Shown here piece by piece: positions 1-11,556 of a stretch of DNA of 64,000 nucleotides. Source of the DNA: Diplodia intermedia (Eukaryota > Ascomycota > Dothideomycetes > Botryosphaeriales > Botryosphaeriaceae); assembly GCA_021495925.1 (NCBI GenBank), contig JAKEKT010000001.1:806001-870000 (forward strand). The letters run 5' to 3'. How positions within the stretch are numbered: the stretch's first letter is position 1; every line of letters begins with the position of its first letter. The notes under the pieces are model-generated. The model saw only the letters and a list, made by a program, of their open reading frames with translations. It was not told where the DNA came from and searched no databases. The translations under genes and the position numbers were made by a program.

Positions 1-1416
1 CAATAAAACCCATACGGTCGGTCTTGGTCCGTAGGAGCAACAATGCGGCCGTGCTACCGCGGCGGGATTCTGCGATAATCTCGCATTGTGAGCTCGTCTT
101 ACATGCTCTGTTCGGACCGCAAGTCAGGCATCGTCCCGGCTTGTGCAAGATGGCAGGCTGCAGCCACGTGGATATTCAATGCTTTCTTCTTCTCGGGCCA
201 AGGCTGTGCGGGTGCAAAGCATCCCCTAGCTGTTGCCAATCCGCCCTCAAGAAAGCCTTGACCACGGATACCAAGGCCGATCTTCTTAGCAAGGTCTGGA
301 ACGACGCCATGTCCTGCCGGGTTAGGCTATCCTGGCGACCATCGCACTTGGTTTTTCCGATGTTATTTCACCGTCTTCGTTGCAGCAAACGAAAACGGGA
401 AACAGAAAGCGAGGCGGGCTTGTCCACCAGGACTTGCGGTCAGCGAGACGACTCCTTTTCGAGTCGCTCCCGCTAACCCAATGCCCCCATCTGGACTAGA
501 GATGTGCACCTACCGCGCGCCGTGCCATTAGTAGTGCTGGCTGCTTTGTCCCGGCATTGATGACGTTATTGCAATATTGACGGCCTGCGCTAACAACTAG
601 ATGGTCTCGATGCAGCCCTCACAGCTCTCCGATGTAGGTGTCGACCGCAGCCGGACGTTCGCCCAGCCCATATTGCCGCCTGACCAGCTCAGCGTCGAAA
701 AGCGGCGTCGGCAGAGGCAGGCTTTGTTGAGAGGAAAAGGTGCTCCGCCACAACCACTCTCCACATCGTCCCGCATATCAAAACAAATCCACGCCAACCG
801 TTGGTTATAGCGCGCTCTTGCACCACGGTGGAGAACAGTGGATCTCGTGCTAGCAAGGTGCGTTGGTTCTCAACGACGACAATATCATAGAACCTCCGCC
901 ATGGTGATATTTATGGGCCTTCGTAGACTCATGCTTTTTGTACGACGACAATGCAAATCTCAGAACCCAGTATTCAATCAGTAACGACCCGAGGCCGTCC
1001 TACCAATTTCCACGCCTTCAGCTCTCGTGCAACATGAGAAGAGGAGTACCGGAAAACTCAAAACCCGAAATGCATGCCCTGTTCCTGGTCTCTTCTCTTG
1101 AGTCTAGTCTTCTGCTCTGCAGCAAATCTTGAGGCATTTTTCTTTCCCCTGTGCGACACAGCCAATGGTACCGAAGTATTACGACCCCTGCATTTGACGC
1201 CAAGTCAACTTACAGAAAACCCTACTGCCTGGGTGCAGAAGGAGGCTGTGCATTAGGTCTCGCCTCTTCTGTCGAATGACGAATGAAGTACATCACCATG
1301 CAAGGGCGTGATATGCCGAAAGCCCACGTTTTGATTTTTCGTTCAGAATGAGGAAAATGTTGGGGAGGCAACGACTGCGGCCACTATTGTGGCTATGCTC
1401 CTGCCTTTCCCTTCGG
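1..1416. other. Gene-free left edge
   Basis: No supportable gene was found. The short open frames on either strand show no recognisable motif, no coherent splice partners and no protein-like composition. The right end is the 3' flank of the minus-strand MFS transporter, so part of it is probably that gene's 3' UTR. Confidence 0.5.
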
Positions 1417-3489
1417 CTATCGCCTTCTGCTACCGAGACGAGGCAGCTTTATCGGTACTACCAGGGCGTTAACGAGGACAAATAGGACGATAGCGGATGC
1501 GAAGACGTAGCGAAGGCTGTGCTCATACGCCCGGATAACTACGGTCACAGAGGCGTTAGTCTCACATCAAGGCGCTCTGATTGCCAAAATCGCTGCCTAG
1601 CAAGAGTGGACCTGGGGTGTTGCGTGAAGATACGGCGGAAGGCACGAGCGCAAGGTTGGTGCTTATGTGAGCTTGATTCGGCCGGGCAAATGTAGCACTC
1701 ACCTTCCATCCGTTGTACCTGAGTAAGATCGAATATGGCGCGGACGGATTTGCGTACACGCAGAATGACCTGATGAGCATCGTCAGCGACTTACGACGCT
1801 TCCCAGCAGAAGAAACCCGGAGAGCTGCGCCCCCAACATACCTCTTGCTTCTCGGGTCCGGTGACATATCTCTCCAGGTCCACCGACAACGCGTTCTGCA
1901 CGATCAAGCTGCTAATGGCCACGCCGAACACCGCCCCGAGGCTCCTGAAGAGGCTCAGCGTACTCGTCATCACAGCCTGATCCTCCTGTGTGCTGGTTGC
2001 TAACACAGCTAGCGATGTGGCTGGGTAGGAAAAGCCCAAACCGGTACTGACCGGGACGACGAAGATGGTGGCAAGCCATGTCGGAATACCATCCCACATG
2101 CTCGTCAGGCAAATGGCGCCCGCCAGGGCAATCAACGAGCCACCTACGATCAGCTCCTTCATGCGGCGAGTGTACGTCATGATGAAGCCAGATGAGACGC
2201 CGCATATCATTATGGCAAGCGAAGGAGCCGCCATGCGGAAGCCGGACTGCGATGCCGAGTCGAGTTTGACGGCCTGGAAGTAGAGCGGCGCGTTGAAGAT
2301 GACCGTATTGCTTCCAATCGAAGCGAAAAGGTTAGAGAAGACAAGGTTGCCCCTTGGCGCCGTGAAGAGCATTGCCAGAGGCATGACCGGACGGCCAGCT
2401 TTGCGCTCCACTCGGATGAGAAAGAAGCCAGCGAGGATGGAAACGCATAGAGAAGTGACGACGAACGGATGCTCCCACGACAAAACATTACCACCTAGGT
2501 TGAGTCCTAGGATCATGAAGGCAACTGCCGTTGTCAGGAGACACGAGCCCAGCAAATCGAATGTCTTGATGTGTTGGAAGGCACTCTTGTCCGAGTTCTT
2601 GGCCAAGTTTGGACCAAGCGTGTCCGGCATGGTGATTGTCGCAGCCACCAGGATCAACAGTTGGGCAGGAATTTGTATGCCAAACGTCCATCGCCAGCCT
2701 AGCGTATCGCACAGGAAGCCCCCGAATGCGGCCCCGCAAGCCTGTCCAAGGCCGAAGAAAAGATTGATGTAAGCTTGGTAGTTGCCCCGAATCTCAATGG
2801 GCACCAGGTCATTGGTCAGAATCGAACCCATTGCCAGGACGCCGCCGGCACCGAGGCCACAGAAGGCTCTTGCGGCAATGAAGCTGCCAATACTCTGAGC
2901 CAAAGCACACCACGCCGTCGTGAGGATAAACATGACTAGCGAGAAGAGGTAGATGGGCCGGCGTCCAATCGTGTCGGACACACGAGCCAGAAGAGGCTGG
3001 AAGGCGGTGGAGGTAAGAAGGAAGGCGGTGGAAAGCCATGATGCTGAGTTAGAAGACTTGAAGTAAGAGGTAATGACTGGGTGGCTGGAGGCCATCAAGG
3101 TAGAATCGAAGCATGCTACCTGGTGTTTTTTCTTAGTCGACTGTGGTCTGATGGCATGCTGTAGTTTGTGCAAGACTTACAAAGTACTGCAACAGAACTC
3201 CTGCAAAGATCAACCAGAACTTGGTCACGCTCACTCCGGCAAGATAGGGCGAATGCTTGTCTCGATTGCCCTCGTCTTCGGGAGCAGGCTCTGAGAGCAC
3301 TGCCTCCTCGGCACCGGGGGCCAGATTGAGGCCGTCCACTGGATGGCTGCTGACCCTGGATATGTCATCAGTGCGGGGTGCGTCGGCATATGGCGAGGTC
3401 TGGGCAGCCTCGTTGTTGGATGCGGCATTCAGAAGAGGCGTGCGCTCCGAGGCCGGTGCATTAACGTCAGGCGCTCGACTAGACGGCAT
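1417..3489 (-). CDS. MFS transporter, vacuolar basic amino acid (Vba) type
   Basis: Major facilitator superfamily permease, predicted 591 residues in four exons: 3489-3181, 3119-1842, 1769-1703 and 1538-1417. All junctions keep phase; the donors are GTAAGT, GTATGT and GTGAGT. The first exon encodes a hydrophilic N-terminal tail with an ERTPLL motif, an acidic dileucine-type signal common in vacuolar carriers, then the first membrane segment. The first splice joins LLQYF to VACFDSTLMASS. The MFS signature after TM2 reads ARVSDTIGRRPIY, and GLGAGGVLAMGSIL fits the antiporter motif in TM5. The last exon supplies the final hydrophobic helix (SAIVLFVLVNALVV). The length and a likely 14-helix layout fit the DHA2/Vba group that exports basic amino acids or drugs into vacuoles. 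Substrate is inferred from family only. It diverges from the glutamine amidotransferase gene. The third intron (164 nt) is the least certain junction. Confidence 0.88.
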
Positions 3490-3861
3490 GGCGGGAGGTC
3501 GCCAGTGGGGAGAAGATGTCAGAACACGGCGTGCAAGAACAGCAGCAAGCGCTCGCGCCGACATATAAGCACCAGCAACCTAAGCGAGCCGTCTACCGGC
3601 ACGTTGGAGTAGACAGAAGGCAGATGTCGTTATCGCGACTACCTATGACTGAAGAAAGCCGAGCGGCGAAAAGTTCGGCTGTGGTGCACGCAGCCCTCAC
3701 TGGCCAGACGGGGCAAAGGCCGTCGGCTCGCGCTTCGGCGGCCTATCAGCGCCGGCTTCGGGCATAAAACAACGTGCCAGCCCTACCAACCCTCGAACCG
3801 CCGTTGCTCTTTGCATATTACCGCCTCGGTGTCTCAGACCAGGCACCGCCCCCCAGGAAAG
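3490..3861. promoter_or_regulatory. Shared divergent promoter, MFS transporter / glutamine amidotransferase
   Basis: The 372 bp between two start codons pointing away from each other must hold both promoters. I see no clear TATA box or named operator. Shared regulation is an inference from layout only. Confidence 0.5.
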
Positions 3862-4849
3862 ATGAAGCCTCCGTTCCGGATAGCTGTGATCGAGTGCGAC
3901 ACCCCGCTGCCCGATGTCGTCAACGAGTTCGGCACCTACGGCCCCATCTTTGAACGCTTGCTGAAGGCTGGCGCCGATGGGCTGGGCCAGCCGGACGTGA
4001 TCACAGCAAAGGACCTGCAGTTTTCCTTCTACCACGTTGTCGATAACGAGGAGGCATACCCCTCGCTGGACGACGTGGACGCCGTTCTCCTGACTGGATC
4101 CAGTGAGTTCTCTCGCGGGCCTGGTGCGTCGCTGTTTTGGACGCTCATTGTTCGCCGCATGCAGAGCACAACTCCTTTGACGATAAGCCTTGGATCCTCA
4201 AGCTTGTCGATTTTACCAAGCAGGTCCTCGCCCAGGGCCGCGTGCGCCTAATCGGCATCTGCTTTGGCCACCAAATCATTGGCCGCGCCTTGGGCGTTAA
4301 GGTTGACAGGAGCACCGCCGGGTGGGAGGTGTCCGTCCTGCCCTTTGCCTTGACAGAGAAAGGCAAGGAGCTTTTTAAGAAAGATACCATTGTAGGTGCC
4401 CCCTGTGATGATAGCAGGACAAGCGAGGGTGTGTTCATATGCGCGCGTGGCCGCATTTGCGCGGCAACGCAGCGTTGCACCGGCTCATGCATGTCGGTGC
4501 ACGTCGCTGTTCCTCCCTCTCAACACGCATTAGGCGCCCAGCTCATGCAAGCCTGCAGAACATCCACCAAATGCATCGCGACATCGTCTACGAGTACCCT
4601 CCCGGCGTCGAGCCGCTGGGCCATTCTCCACTCTGCGAGGTCCAAGGCATGTACGCCAAAGGTCGGCTGATAACGGTGCAAGGCCACCCCGAGTTCAACG
4701 AGAAGATCATGGTGGTGATCCTCAAGGCGCGGCACGAGAACGGCATCTTCGACGACGAGCTTTTCACGGACTCGCTGGGCCGGGCGCCACAGCCGCACGA
4801 CGGGCTGGTGATTTCGCAGGCGTTCATACGGTTCCTGCTGGAGGACTAG
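3862..4849 (+). CDS. Class I glutamine amidotransferase-like protein
   Basis: Predicted 252 residues from three exons: 3862-4102, 4165-4391 and 4559-4849. All junctions are in phase. The fold is the GATase1 domain that removes ammonia from glutamine or, in the stand-alone fungal proteins, acts on gamma-glutamyl substrates. The catalytic triad can be seen: the nucleophile Cys113 in GICFGHQI, and His199 and Glu201 in VQGHPEF. An oxyanion-type loop reads LLTGSKHNSFDD across the first splice. There is no synthase domain attached, so it resembles the stand-alone group that includes yeast YLR126C rather than GMP synthetase or anthranilate synthase. The start was chosen because MKPPFRIAVIECD begins the first beta strand; the frame is open 17 codons further upstream with no support. 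The substrate is unknown. Confidence 0.87.
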
Positions 4850-5537
4850 GTCGCATCAGGCACGTAGCAGTAGGGCAGACAAATGGCAGAACAGTCGGTG
4901 GGCCGCGTGCGGAGCAATAATTGCCAGTGTTTCAAGGAAACAGGCGGGAGATGATGTCAGAGCGACTCGCGTGCTAAGCTGGCCCCACGGGTCGGTCGCC
5001 CCCCTTTGTCCCTCGCCTGCCCTTTTCTGCACACCCCTTGGCTTTGCTACCGATCCTTAGGCCGGCCGCCACTACTATTGCTGGCTGCAGCCCGCACGCA
5101 GCCAACTTGTAACCGCTAATCGCCGGGCGCGCGCAGGACGGCAGGCACCTGGCTGGACCGGACCTCCAGTAGCAGTGGTGTCGCGGGGTGCAGCACTCGC
5201 TGCCGCAGCGGCCGTTTGTCGACGGCCGGAGGGTGGCGCCGATCGCGCGCCCAGACACCCAGAATAGAGGGCGGGCCTTGCTTGGCGAGGTGTACGCGTA
5301 CGCCACCATCCCAGACTTGAGCGGCCCAGAGCAGCTAGCAATCTTCCGTATCTCTGCCCTCTCCACATTCTCTCCAGTCCAGAACCCGCCCTCCTAATCT
5401 CGCCTGTCACTCGCTCCTCGCCCGGACACCTTTGTCTGCTGCGTTATCTTGTGCCTGGTGCCATGTCCGTTCGCTCTCAACAGCCCGCTCTCGCATAGCC
5501 GCCGTCGTATCCGCCGCACTGCGCACCACTTCTCCAG
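4850..5537. other. Intergenic, promoter and leader of apyrase gene
   Basis: No gene was found. The right half becomes C/T-rich (for example around 5340-5420 and 5480-5535), typical of fungal promoters and 5' UTRs, and leads into the apyrase start codon. Confidence 0.5.
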
Positions 5538-7874
5538 ATGGGCAAGTGTACGTCTCCACCTCCGCAATCTGCCCCGCGAGGCCACGCTGACACTGCACAG
5601 GGAGATATGGTGTCATCCTCGACGCTGGGTCGTCGGTGAGTGCGCCTTCTTCGCGCGACTGCCCCAGCTGCGTCGTGAGACTCTCTGCTTACTTCCCGTG
5701 CTATTAGGGGACCCGCGTCTACACGTACCGATGGCTCAACCCTTCGAAAGCGCATCTCGAGGCTTCCGAGGACGAATTGAAGCGCCTGCCCAAGCTGAAG
5801 ACGAAGAAAGAGTGGACACACAAAATTCATCCAGGTATGCTGCCGCGTTAGCCTCAGTGATGGGCGGCTCGCTCATGTTCGTTGCGCAAAAGGTATCTCA
5901 ACTTTTGGCGAAACTCCCGAGCTGGTGGGACCGGACCACTTGCAACAACTACTGGACCATGCGCTCGAAGTCGTGCCCGCGGACGAGGTCGAGAACACCC
6001 CCCTGTTCCTCCTGGCCACCGCTGGCATGCGCCTGCTTCCGGATCACCAGCGCGCCGCTGTCTTGGACGAGGTTTGCGCATACGCTCGCGAAAACACCGG
6101 ATTTCAGCTGCCCGACTGCGACTTGCACATTCAGGTGATTCCCGGGGAAACTGAAGGTCTGTATGGCTGGATCGCGGCAAACTACCTCCTCGGTGGATTC
6201 GACGAACCGAAAGAGCATGACCATGGCAAAAACCACCACACGTACGGGTTTCTGGATATGGGTGGAGCCTCGGCACAGATCGCATTTGCGCCAAACGCGA
6301 CGGAAGCTGAGAAGCACGCCAACGACTTGAAACTCCTGCGCTTAAGGACTCTGGACGGTTCGCCTTCAGAATACAAGGTTTTCGTCACGACATGGCTCGG
6401 TTTCGGTGTAAATGAAGCTAGAAGACGATACGTTGAGGCATTGGTGGAGGCCTCGCCGGAAGCTATAGAACTCCCAGATCCCTGCGTCCCCGAAGGCCTC
6501 GAGGTCACAGTCAAGGGCAAGCCAGTGGAGCCCGGTTCCAGCGAAGACAATGGCGTAACGCCGCATCTTGTTGGCACTGGCAAGTTCACCGAGTGCTTGA
6601 GCAAGACGTTCCCTCTCCTCGACAAGGATGCACCCTGCCCCGACGCGCCGTGTCTTTTACATGGTGTCCACGTTCCCGCGATCGATTTCGACGTTAACCA
6701 CTTCGTTGGTGTCTCTGAGTACTGGCACACGACGCACGAGATCTTCGAGATGGGGCACAAAGACAAGGCCTATGATTTCAAGACCTATCAAGAACGAGTC
6801 CACGAGTTCTGCAGCAAGCCTTGGGAAGAGATCGAGGCTGGCATCAACAAACACCGATGGGGGAAGAAGGTGGATGAGGCCACCGCTTTAGAGGTCTGTT
6901 TTAAGGCGTCGTGGCTCATCAACGTTCTGCACGATGGCATTGGAGTTCCCCGGACCGGTCTCGAAGAGATGCAGTCCGGAACCAATGGCACTAAGGCGGT
7001 TTTGGACAAGACTAAAGAGAAGGGTTACCGGGACCCATTCCAAGCCGTCAACAAGATTGATGGTACCGAAGTCAGCTGGACGCTGGGTAAGATGGTTCTC
7101 TACGCTGCAAGCCAAGTTGAGGCGGAGCCGGAGGCGCTAGCTGTTGGTTTTGGTAGCAACAAGCCCGGAGTTCCGGCAGACTTCCAGTATGCTGGCGGTA
7201 AGTTCATGAACCTACCGGGCGATCTGGAGGAAGATTTGGAGGATTGGCACGACACTCTTTTCAAGGACTCGCCGCGCCGCATCCCTGGCTTCATCATGTT
7301 CATGTTCATTGTCCTACTCGCCCTCTACTTCCTCTGCGGTCGCGACCGCCGGAACAGGTTCTCTCGAAAGACGCGCGGTCTCTTCTTCCGCGGATCGCCG
7401 AAGCGGAAGCCAGGACCTGGTGCCGGTCTCGGATTCGGTGGAAAACTTTTCTCACGCAACAGTGGCAGCCCGACTTATGAACGTGTCTTGGAGAGCGGCA
7501 TCAACGACTTCGAGCTCGGGGACAATGCCGATGGCGTGGAGTCGTACCACTCGGATTCAAGCAGCGACGACAGCCACGGGAAGGTTGGCCACACATCCGG
7601 ATGGGCCACCCCACAGCTCACGAGACTGCCCGGTGGGAGCAAGTTCGACCTGGGGCCTGGATATTTTGAGAACATTGTCACCCAAGGACAAGGTCTTGGT
7701 ATTGCATCGCCCTATGGCGGCAATGCGATGGAGCGTGGTGGCCTGATGGCGCGTGTAGATTCGCGAGAAAGACTCGCGCCTTTGGGCGCCATGGGCAGAT
7801 CAAGGAGTCGCAACGGGAGTCCGACCCGAGGCAGGAGTCCGCTCATGACTCCTCTCAAGGAGTCTGTCGATTGA
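5538..7874 (+). CDS. YND1: Golgi apyrase, GDA1/CD39 family nucleoside di/triphosphatase
   Basis: Predicted 717 residues in four exons: 5538-5547, 5601-5635, 5708-5834 and 5893-7874. The first exon is only 10 nt (ATG plus two codons and one base). Apyrase conserved regions appear in order: ACR1 DAGSSGTRVYTY (residues 11-22), ACR2 LLATAGMR (97-104), ACR3 GLYGWIAANYLLGG (about 147-159) and ACR4 FLDMGGASAQIAF (177-189). One membrane helix (FIMFMFIVLLALYFLCG) lies near residues 521-540, followed by a long basic and Ser/Gly-rich tail of about 175 residues. The single C-terminal helix with a long cytosolic tail matches yeast Ynd1, which hydrolyses luminal nucleotides released by glycosylation, rather than Gda1, which has an N-terminal anchor. 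The alternative is another CD39-family member. The first two exons are supported by the ACR1 motif being assembled across the splice. Confidence 0.92.
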
Positions 7875-9168
7875 TTCATTGGCAGACACTGTACACGTGT
7901 CTGTTCTACATTTGGATTATCCGTGCAAGGCGTTTCAGGTTGGCTGGGTTTCTTTCTCCTTTGCAGGGCTGATCTTCGCAAGGCGCTTATGCAAAGAGGC
8001 TGGGATAGCTGGGAAAATGGCGTCATACTAACCCCGCTACATGCCCTTCGGAAGGAGGTCTTGTTTCACCATATCCGTGTTTCTTTCTCCTACTTCAAAT
8101 ACGGCCGACGGAGGCCGGGTCGCTTTACTATTAATGATCTGGCGAAAGCGTCGGTCCATATCCCCTTTTCTTCTTGCCAGCAGTCTCGGCGGAGAACAGG
8201 AAAGGCATGGCGCCTGATTCCTCTCCAAAAGAACGGCTGTGCCGTTTATTCTAGACCTTTACCCATGAGACACGAGCCCGAGGTCCGCACGACACAGCAG
8301 ACCGCTCACGTAGCACGTTTAATGAACAATAAACCATTATTGAATGTCCCGTTTCCTCGCTTCTTGTGAATATCTTTCCCCTCGGATAATGTAGCATACA
8401 TGCCGGCCGTCGGTGCATATCATTACCTGGATCGTCAACGAAGATCAAAACATGTACATGCGACTTGCATCTGCAAGGGAAGACGTTTCAGCCTTCGGAA
8501 TGGCGCTAGGGCGGTGAGGACCCCTCCAATTGGTGCGTGTTTCGTCAGTAGACTCCGCGGCAGAGCCTAGCTGGATGACAAGCGGCAGGCGGCGCTGCCA
8601 TTGCAGGTGTCCGTTCGCCGCGCTGGGCTGCCGTGACTAGTCCCATGGAAACCTAACCACCCGTTCGTTGTGTAGTAAACAATCAGGTCTAAACGCCTTC
8701 CCGACAACCGCCGACGACCGACCGGACCTGCGTATCGCACGTCGCACCTCACCACATAACTTACACCCTTTACCCGCCGGAGCAAGAGCAGATCTGCGGG
8801 GCAGTCCGTAGATACCTACCTACCCCGCCGGAGCGACAACCTCCGCCCGCCAGTTCACTTCCCTTGCGAAAGAGCCGGAGCGACAACACAACACAAGGCG
8901 CCAAACCCAACCCAACACAGTCCCCGCGGACCGGCACGCGCCCACGTAAACCCTGCGATCCAGGCCGCCGCCCATACGTATTCTCGCCCCTCCGCCGCGC
9001 CCCGACTAGTCGACCGGAGCCGCCAACCCGTACGCCGCCTCATTTTGGCCTGCTGACTTGGACGCAAAACCACCGCGCCGCACGCCTTACCCACGACGGA
9101 CCTAGGGATACGTGCGCCACGCGCAAGTTCTGTCCAGTCACACACCACGACGGGATTTCAAATACACC
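7875..9168. other. Intergenic between apyrase and DAD1
   Basis: No supportable coding region in 1.3 kb. An AATAAA occurs at 8328-8333, about 450 bp past the apyrase stop, and could mark a poly(A) site (weak). The stretch 8800-9168 is C-rich on this strand and is probably the DAD1 promoter and leader. Confidence 0.45.
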
Positions 9169-9943
9169 ATGGCCGGCAATGACACCAACGGCGGTGGTGG
9201 CGGGGAGAAGACGTACTTTGAGCAACAGCGCGAGATGCTGGTCGGCGAAGCTGCGCAGAACCTGGAGGCTGTGCTGCAGAATATGAACAAGCTGAACCGG
9301 AGTTTGGAGAGCATCATTGCCGTAAGTTCAGCCTCATCTCTCCACTTTGCTCTCTACAGCGCCTCTTTTTTTTTTTTTTTTCTCCCTTGCTTAGAGATGC
9401 TGGAGCGGGCCTTTGCAAAGAAGGTGTGATCACCTGCCCGACAGTAGCAGGGAGGGCGGTTATCAAAAGTCGCGGTATGTCGCATGACGAAGGCGCTTTT
9501 GCTGCCCCCAGCGGTGCGGCTGAAGTTGTGGTGAAGGCTTAGGGCTGGTGGGGAGACTACTGGCGAGGCGGTGCATGGGAGCTGAGTGAGCAACCAAGGC
9601 ACTGCCATCATCAAAAACCCACGTCTTTTGTGGGTCGGCCGCTGGCACGCGGGAAGCCTGGCGCAAAGTGGAGCGTTCAATCGCGTCATCCTTGCTGCCT
9701 TTTTTCCTTCCTCGTTTTTTTTTTTTTTCGTTTCTTATCTTTGACGCCCAAGAACTCTGGTGTTCGCACTAACGCGCCCTTAACGTCGAATAGGTTGGCA
9801 ACGAGTTCGGCTCCGTGGAAGCTTTGTGGTCACAGTTCGAGAATGTCATGGCGAGAGCCCCCAATACTGGTACTGCCGACGGCCAAGCAGATGGCCAGCA
9901 AGGTACAGAAGATACAACAGTCTTGCAGGAAGATAAACCGTAA
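9169..9943 (+). CDS. DAD1: DASH/Dam1 complex subunit Dad1
   Basis: Predicted 100 residues from two exons, 9169-9321 and 9794-9943, phase 0. Dad1 is a small helical subunit of the fungal DASH ring that couples kinetochores to spindle microtubules in the nucleus. The diagnostic stretch is created by the splice: NLEAVLQNMNKLNRSLESIIA joins VGNEFGSVEALWSQFENVM, which is the highly conserved core of the Dad1 family (residues 31-70). The N-terminus is Gly-rich; EKTYFEQQREMLVGEAAQNL begins the helix. The tail is short and acidic. Length fits the family (about 75-110 residues). The intron is 472 nt, by far the longest assigned here, with GTAAGT and a TAG acceptor and two oligo-T runs. Reading through the intron would add about 35 unrelated residues and stop at 9429. 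Confidence 0.93.
9366..9381 (+). repeat. T16 homopolymer inside DAD1 intron
   Basis: Sixteen consecutive T residues lie 44 nt into the intron. A second run of fourteen T lies at 9715-9728, about 65 nt before the acceptor, where it could serve as a polypyrimidine tract. Confidence 0.95.
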
Positions 9944-10615
9944 GGAAGTGGAGACGTGTTGCTTAGGTTTTAGATTTGGAAGAGGGCGGCATGGTTGCAC
10001 CAAATCGTACCAAGAGTTTCACATTTCAGCAACATAGCCGACTTGGGGTGTTTGCATCATATTTGTCTAAGAAAAAAGAAAAAAAGGGCAGACAGCGCAC
10101 CCAGGAGGAAATTACAGAAGTAATATAGGAGAGGGAGAAAAAAAAAAGGAAAACCGCAGAGCATCGCTGGCAGTAAAACCTCCGTTATAAAGAAACAGGC
10201 AATCGGAGAAGAAGCAAATAATAGAAACCAAGCCTACTAGTTACCGCAAGAAACGCCGTGATGAATGCCTTCCCAAGACTTCAAGTGGAAAAGAAAAAGT
10301 GAAAAAGGGAGATATCGAGTAAACCGTAAGTATGCATCATGAACCCCTCCCCGATCATAGCAAGGAAAAGAGATTGCCCGGATTCTTTCAACTGCGAAAG
10401 GATCTGAGCCGTCATCTCAACTTTCATGATCATTGTCCGTTTCTCATCAGTTCAGTGTCCCGGTTTCCACGTCAATAGAAATCCAGCCGGCCTCGTGATC
10501 TCCCGCCCAGCGTTCGTTCATCGCGGTCATACCCTCTCGTGCATACGTGTACGGCCAAACAGATTCAGTGTCGAAGCGTGAACGCTCACGTGTGGAAGGG
10601 ATTTGCGTATCAAAT
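9944..10615. other. Convergent 3' spacer, DAD1 / RHO4
   Basis: No gene was found. The interval 10070-10320 is rich in A and AG on this strand (several runs of six to nine A), which fits 3' UTR and terminator DNA of two genes pointing at each other. Confidence 0.5.
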
Positions 10616-11556
10616 TTAGAGGATCTTGCACCTGCTCTTCTTCGGTTTCCGGGCGCCGTAGGCAGGCTGGGTGGAACCGTTGGCGCCTTCTCTGCTGGCG
10701 GGTTTCCACTCCTCGCCGACGGCCATGGTGACAGCGGCGTCGAAGATGTCGTCGACACCGTCCATTTCTTTACTGCTGCACTCCATGTAGGTCGCATTCA
10801 TCTTCTGGGCAACGGCGCGGCCCTGGTCTGGTGTTACGGGGGTCAGGCCTTGGGTCTTCAGCAGCTCGATGCAGGTACGCTTGTGGCGGAGATCGGACTT
10901 GAGGCCCAAGAGGATGATGGGAGTTGTGGGACAAAAGTGGAGAACCTCGGGATACCACTGTGTTCGGCAATCAGTCCATGTGCACTGGCGGGCTGGGCGG
11001 ATGGCCGGCTCTTACCTTGTCCATGACATTTTCGAGCGAGTTGGGGCAGTCGATGGCGAAGCAGACGAAAAGCAAGTCGGTCTCGGGGTATGATAGCGGT
11101 CGTAGCCGGTCGTACTCCTCCTGGCCGGCCGTGTCCCACAGAGCCAGCTCGACCATCTTGCCGGTGGGCGGATGGGGAGTGTGGGTGATGTAGTTCTCGA
11201 AAACGGTCGGGACATATTTCTGACGGCGTTAGCGCGCGGCGGTGGCGGCGGACGCGAAAATGCGAACTCACCTCGGGGAAGTAGCCCTGGCTGTAGCTGA
11301 TCAGGAGACAGGTCTTGCCGCAGCCGCCATCGCCAACGACGACCAGCTTCTTGGACCATGCGGGCGGTTCGGTGACATTGGTGCCGATGGAGCCGCCGCC
11401 GCTGCGGGCGGACAGGTTGGAGCCGACGGTGCCGTTGCTGTTGCGATGGCTCTGGGCGCGGTTGGGGCGTCGCGAGACGGAAACGGGGGCGGCGGGCAGC
11501 TTCTCCGAATTCTTGCGACGCAGGTAATCGTAGTTCTGGACGGCCTGGACCGCCAT
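10616..11556 (-). CDS. RHO4: Rho-family GTPase, Rho4 type
   Basis: Predicted 276 residues in three exons: 11556-11272, 11219-11016 and 10957-10616, all phase 0. Rho4 is a membrane-bound switch that controls actin, septum formation and cell-wall enzymes. The P-loop GDGGCGKT is at residues 75-82. Switch I YVPTVFENYI begins the second exon, and DTAGQEEYDRLRP is G3/switch II. LKSD occupies the G4 position (the family norm is TKxD or NKxD) and ECSSKE the G5 position. The C-terminus is polybasic KPKKSR followed by the CaaX box CKIL, whose final Leu predicts geranylgeranylation. The long N-terminal extension of about 68 residues before the G domain separates Rho4 from Rho1, Rho3 and Cdc42. It diverges from the LCB3-type gene. 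Confidence 0.92.

Noticed and set aside
24..476. 150-codon open frame at the left edge
   Set aside because: It begins with TTG, not ATG, and has Cys/Arg/Ser-rich text without a domain or splice partner.
1417..4849. MFS transporter plus amidotransferase as the start of a secondary-metabolite cluster
   Set aside because: No synthase, terpene cyclase, P450 or pathway regulator is nearby, and the next genes are housekeeping.
9382..9714. Possible SINE-like insertion between two oligo-T runs in the DAD1 intron
   Set aside because: No A/B-box promoter, target-site duplication or second copy in the window could be found.
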